From Paucibacter sp963740455 (GTDB lineage: Bacteria > Pseudomonadota > Gammaproteobacteria > Burkholderiales > Burkholderiaceae_C), in assembly GCA_963740455.1 (NCBI GenBank), contig CAVUEF010000017.1:62001-126000 (forward strand): a DNA stretch of 64,000 bases, read 5' to 3'. The translations under genes were made by a program, and so were the position numbers. Each line of letters begins with the position of its first letter. Within the stretch, counting starts at the first letter, position 1. This document shows, piece after piece, positions 61,163 to 64,000 of this stretch. The notes beneath the pieces were generated by a model. The model had not been told where the DNA came from. It searched no databases and saw only the letters and a program-made list of their open reading frames with translations.

Positions 61163-62185
61163 TCATCGCAAATATTCGCGCACCGCGGCAACAGCTCGCT
61201 GCACGCCCGCGCCGTCCACATCGAGATGCGTGACGAAGCGCAAGCGATACAGGCCCGTGGCCAACACGCCGCGCGACTTGAGGTGGTCCAGCAAGCCTTG
61301 CGCGCGTTCGGGCGCCACATCGACAAACACGATATTGCTTTGCGGATTCTCGACGGTCAGGCCCGGCAGGTCTTGCAAGCCTTGCGCCAATTGCTTTGCC
61401 AATGCATGGTCGTCGGCCAAGCGCAGCACATGGTGGTCCAGCGCGTACAAGGCGGCGGCGGCGAGCACGCCGGCCTGGCGCATGCCGCCGCCCGCCATCT
61501 TGCGCCAGCGGTGCGCGGTCTTGATGAAGCTCTTGCTGCCGCACAGCACCGACCCCACCGGCGCACCCAGACCTTTGGAGAAACACACCGATACGCTGTC
61601 GAAATGGCGGCTGATCTCACGCGCCTGCGCGTAAGGGTCGCCGCCCAGCGCCACCGCGGCGTTGAAGAGCCGCGCGCCGTCCAGATGCACGCTCAAGCCG
61701 CGGCTGCGCGCCAATTTGCTGGCCGCGTCCAGATAGCTCAGCGGCAATACCTTGCCGCCTATCGTGTTCTCCAGACACAGCAGCCGCGAGCGCGCAAAGT
61801 GCGCGTCGTCGGGCTTGATGGCGGCCTCGATGTCCGAAAGCAGCAGCGAACCATCGGCCTGGTGGTTCAGCGGCTGCGGCTGAATGCTGCCCAGCACTGC
61901 CGCGCCGCCGGCTTCCCAGCGGTAGGTGTGCGCCAGCTGGCCGACGATGTATTCGTCGCCGCGCTGGCAATGGCTCATCAACGCGCACAGATTGCTTTGC
62001 GTGCCGGTGGGCATGAAGAGCGCCGCCTCGAACCCCAGACGCGCCGCGAGTTGCTCCTGCAAGGCGTTCACCGTGGGGTCGTCGCCGAACACATCGTCTC
62101 CCAACTTTGCTTCCATCATGGCCGCGCGCATGGCAGGCGTCGGCTGTGTGACGGTGTCGCTGCGCAAATCCACTACTTCGTTCAT
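61163..62185 (-). CDS. ltaE: Low-specificity L-threonine aldolase
   Basis: 340 aa, PLP enzyme of the beta-eliminating lyase family: VDLRSDTVTQPTPAMRAAMM at the start, GDDVFGDDPTVNALQEQLA, HLDGARLFNAAVALG, and the PLP lysine in VCFSKGLGAPVGSVL. It splits L-threonine or L-allo-threonine to glycine and acetaldehyde. Its ATG overlaps the trpG stop (ATGA), so it is translationally coupled inside the trp operon, an uncommon site. What benefit this gives is not visible. Confidence 0.93.
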   Translation of the reverse strand: MNEVVDLRSDTVTQPTPAMRAAMMEAKLGDDVFGDDPTVNALQEQLAARLGFEAALFMPTGTQSNLCALMSHCQRGDEYIVGQLAHTYRWEAGGAAVLGSIQPQPLNHQADGSLLLSDIEAAIKPDDAHFARSRLLCLENTIGGKVLPLSYLDAASKLARSRGLSVHLDGARLFNAAVALGGDPYAQAREISRHFDSVSVCFSKGLGAPVGSVLCGSKSFIKTAHRWRKMAGGGMRQAGVLAAAALYALDHHVLRLADDHALAKQLAQGLQDLPGLTVENPQSNIVFVDVAPERAQGLLDHLKSRGVLATGLYRLRFVTHLDVDGAGVQRAVAAVREYLR

Positions 62186-62766
62186 AAGACCCTCCGCAAG
62201 AAGTTGCTCAGCATCGCTCGGCCATGCTCGCTGAGTATCGATTCGGGGTGGAACTGCACGCCTTCCAACGGCGTTGCCGTGCCCGCCAGTTCCCGGTGCC
62301 GCACGCCCATGATTTCACCATCTTCAGAGCGCGCGCTGATCTCCAGCACGGCGGGCAGGCTGGCCTCTTCGATCACCAGCGAGTGGTAGCGGATCACGCT
62401 GAACGCCTTGGGCAGGCCGTGGAACACGCCCTTCTGGTCGGTCGTGATGGTGCTGGCCTTGCCATGCATCAGCTGCCTGGCACGCACGATGTGGCCGCCC
62501 AAGGCCGCGCCTATGCTTTGATGGCCCAGGCACACGCCCAATATCGGCAGCTTGCCCATGAAGTGCTGAATCGCCGGCACGCAAATGCCGGCCTGCGCAG
62601 GCGAGCAAGGGCCGGGTGAGAGCACCAGCGAATCGGGCTTCAGCGCGGCGATCTCGTCGAGCGTGATCTGGTCGTTGCGGAACACTTTGACCTCGGCGCC
62701 GAGTTCACCGAAATACTGCACCAGGTTGTACGTGAAGCTGTCGTAGTTGTCGATCATCAGCAGCAT
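62182..62766 (-). CDS. trpG: Anthranilate synthase component II (glutamine amidotransferase)
   Basis: 194 aa. MLLMIDNYDSFTYNLVQYFG from ATG 62766; nucleophile Cys in PILGVCLGHQSIGAALGG; the catalytic His and Glu in GVQFHPESIL; LSPGPCSPAQAG forms the oxyanion strand. It supplies ammonia from glutamine to TrpE; may also serve PabB. Two bases separate it from trpE. Confidence 0.97.
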   Translation of the reverse strand: MLLMIDNYDSFTYNLVQYFGELGAEVKVFRNDQITLDEIAALKPDSLVLSPGPCSPAQAGICVPAIQHFMGKLPILGVCLGHQSIGAALGGHIVRARQLMHGKASTITTDQKGVFHGLPKAFSVIRYHSLVIEEASLPAVLEISARSEDGEIMGVRHRELAGTATPLEGVQFHPESILSEHGRAMLSNFLRRVL

Positions 62767-62768
62767 GA

Positions 62769-64000
62769 TCAGAACCCCTCCTCGACCAGTTCGGCGGCGC
62801 GTATCAGCGCTCGCGCCTTGGCTTCGGTTTCCTGCCATTCCAGCTCGGGCACCGAGTCGGCCACGATGCCGGCGGCGGCCTGTACATAAAGCATCTGGTC
62901 CTGGATGATGCCGGTGCGGATCGCAATCGCCAGATCCATGTCGCCGGCAAAGCTCAGATACCCGCAAGCGCCACCGTAGACGCCGCGCTTGACGGGCTCG
63001 AGCTCATCGATGATTTCCATCGCGCGCACCTTGGGCGCGCCGGTGAGCGTGCCGGCCGGGAAGGTGGCCTTGAGGACGTCCAGATTCGTCGTGCCCTCCG
63101 CCAGCAAGCCCTCGACATTGCTGACGATGTGCATCACATGCGAGTAGCGCTCGACCACGAAAGCGTCGGTCACCTTGACGCTGCCTGTTCTGGCGATACG
63201 TCCGATGTCGTTGCGCGCCAGGTCGATCAGCATCAAGTGCTCGGCGCGCTCCTTGGGATCGGCCTTCAATTCAGCCTCCAGGGCGAGGTCGAGTTCGGGC
63301 GTACTGCCGCGAGGGCGCGTGCCGGCCAGCGGCCGGATCGTGACCTTCTGGCCTTCGGGCGTGTGCTCCTGGCGCACCAGGATTTCGGGCGAAGCGCCAA
63401 CGATCTGGAAGTCCCCCATGTCGTAGAAATACATGTACGGAGAAGGATTGAGCGAGCGCAGCGCGCGGTACAGGCTCAACGGCGATTCGGTATAGCGCTT
63501 GGACAGGCGCTGCCCCACCTGCACCTGCATCATGTCGCCCGCGGCGATGTAGTCCTTGGCCTTGAGCACGGCGGCGAGGTAGTCGCTCTTGGCAAATTCG
63601 CGCTGCACCTCATGGTGCTGCGCGCGCTTCACGCTGGGCGCCGACACGCTGTGGCCGAGCTTGTCGCGCAACTCGGTCAGGCGCCGCTTGGCGCGCAAGA
63701 AGGCCTCGGGCTGGCCCGGGTCGGCATAGACGATCAGATACAGGCGGCCCGACAGGTTGTCGATCACCGCCAGCTCTTCGCATTGCAGCAGCAGGATGTC
63801 GGGCGTGTTGAGCCCGCCGGGCTTGCTTGTCGCGGCCAGCTTGGGCTCGATGTAGCGCACCGCGTCATAGCCGAAATAGCCCGCCAGACCGCCGCAAAAG
63901 CGCGGCAGGCCCGGGCGCAGCGCCACCTTGAAACGCTGCTGGTAGCTGGCGATGAAGTCGAGCGGGTTGCCATCGAAGGTCTCGACCACCAAGCCGTCGG
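62769..64000 (-). CDS. trpE: Anthranilate synthase component I (partial, N-terminus beyond window)
   Basis: The last 410 codons are visible; about 90-100 N-terminal residues, likely with the feedback-inhibition LLES element, lie outside. Chorismate-binding core intact: GAGLAGYFGYDAVRYIEP-like GGLAGYFGYDAVRYIEP, RQEHTPEGQKVTIRPLAGTR, ELKADPKERAEHLMLIDLAR, GTLTGAPKVRAMEIIDELEP, then RTGIIQDQMLYVQAAAGIVA. Makes anthranilate from chorismate with TrpG. The trp promoter/leader is outside the window. Confidence 0.96.
   Translation of the reverse strand, partial: DGLVVETFDGNPLDFIASYQQRFKVALRPGLPRFCGGLAGYFGYDAVRYIEPKLAATSKPGGLNTPDILLLQCEELAVIDNLSGRLYLIVYADPGQPEAFLRAKRRLTELRDKLGHSVSAPSVKRAQHHEVQREFAKSDYLAAVLKAKDYIAAGDMMQVQVGQRLSKRYTESPLSLYRALRSLNPSPYMYFYDMGDFQIVGASPEILVRQEHTPEGQKVTIRPLAGTRPRGSTPELDLALEAELKADPKERAEHLMLIDLARNDIGRIARTGSVKVTDAFVVERYSHVMHIVSNVEGLLAEGTTNLDVLKATFPAGTLTGAPKVRAMEIIDELEPVKRGVYGGACGYLSFAGDMDLAIAIRTGIIQDQMLYVQAAAGIVADSVPELEWQETEAKARALIRAAELVEEGF

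Overview
This is a 64 kb stretch of a GC-rich bacterial chromosome. It contains the main ribosomal-protein and RNA-polymerase clusters, and all signs point to a betaproteobacterium of the order Burkholderiales. The evidence is the str, S10, spc, alpha and rif gene orders, two tuf genes, S3 with a long Pro/Arg tail, and ung directly after trpC. The genus cannot be fixed from the sequence alone; a Comamonadaceae-like or Leptothrix/Thiomonas-like member would fit.

Layout. 1-6.4 kb: a GYD-domain gene cut by the window edge, an acyl-CoA synthetase next to an atypical crotonase, and pntAB (membrane transhydrogenase). 6.4-6.9 kb: a scar with a MITE-like 234-bp element, a 16-bp perfect palindrome and the 5' remnant of a methyltransferase gene. 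7-13.3 kb (minus strand): a copper-resistance operon in the order multicopper oxidase copA, copB, cupredoxin, DUF2933 protein, Cu+ P-type ATPase. 13.3-16.1 kb: a Zn/Cd/Pb P-type ATPase divergent from a PbrR/CadR-type MerR regulator. 16.2-18.8 kb: a Met-rich, internally duplicated lipoprotein and a DUF6502 protein. 18.9-19.6 kb: a group II intron with its reverse-transcriptase gene deleted, lying just behind the terminator of initiator tRNA-Met. 19.7-21.5 kb: dsbD.

21.7-42.0 kb (minus strand): the housekeeping block. In transcription order it runs rpsL-rpsG-fusA-tuf-rpsJ, rplC to rpsQ, a peroxiredoxin gene, rplN to infA-rpmJ, and rpsM-rpsK-rpsD-rpoA-rplQ. Readable sigma70-type promoters lie before rpsL, rplC and rplN. 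42.3-42.8 kb: a lone PIN-domain gene on the plus strand. 42.8-57.3 kb (minus strand): tRNA-Tyr, tRNA-Gly, tRNA-Thr, the second tuf, tRNA-Trp, secE, nusG, rplK, rplA, rplJ, rplL, rpoB, rpoC. 57.4-64 kb (minus strand): trpE (cut), trpG, a threonine aldolase, trpD, trpC, ung and nagA.

How the genes work together: the metal locus pairs periplasmic oxidation and binding of copper with efflux ATPases and a metal-sensing regulator. The rest supplies transcription, translation, secretion (secE, secY), tryptophan synthesis and redox balance (pntAB, dsbD, peroxiredoxin).

No wholly new defence or biosynthetic system was found. The most interesting signals are the ORF-deleted group II intron, the MITE, a family of 31-nt hairpins placed at or near stop codons of the str/rif genes, a GA-tandem hairpin in the rplJ leader (rplJ appears to start at TTG), the structured rplN leader, and the duplicated Met-rich lipoprotein beside the metal genes.
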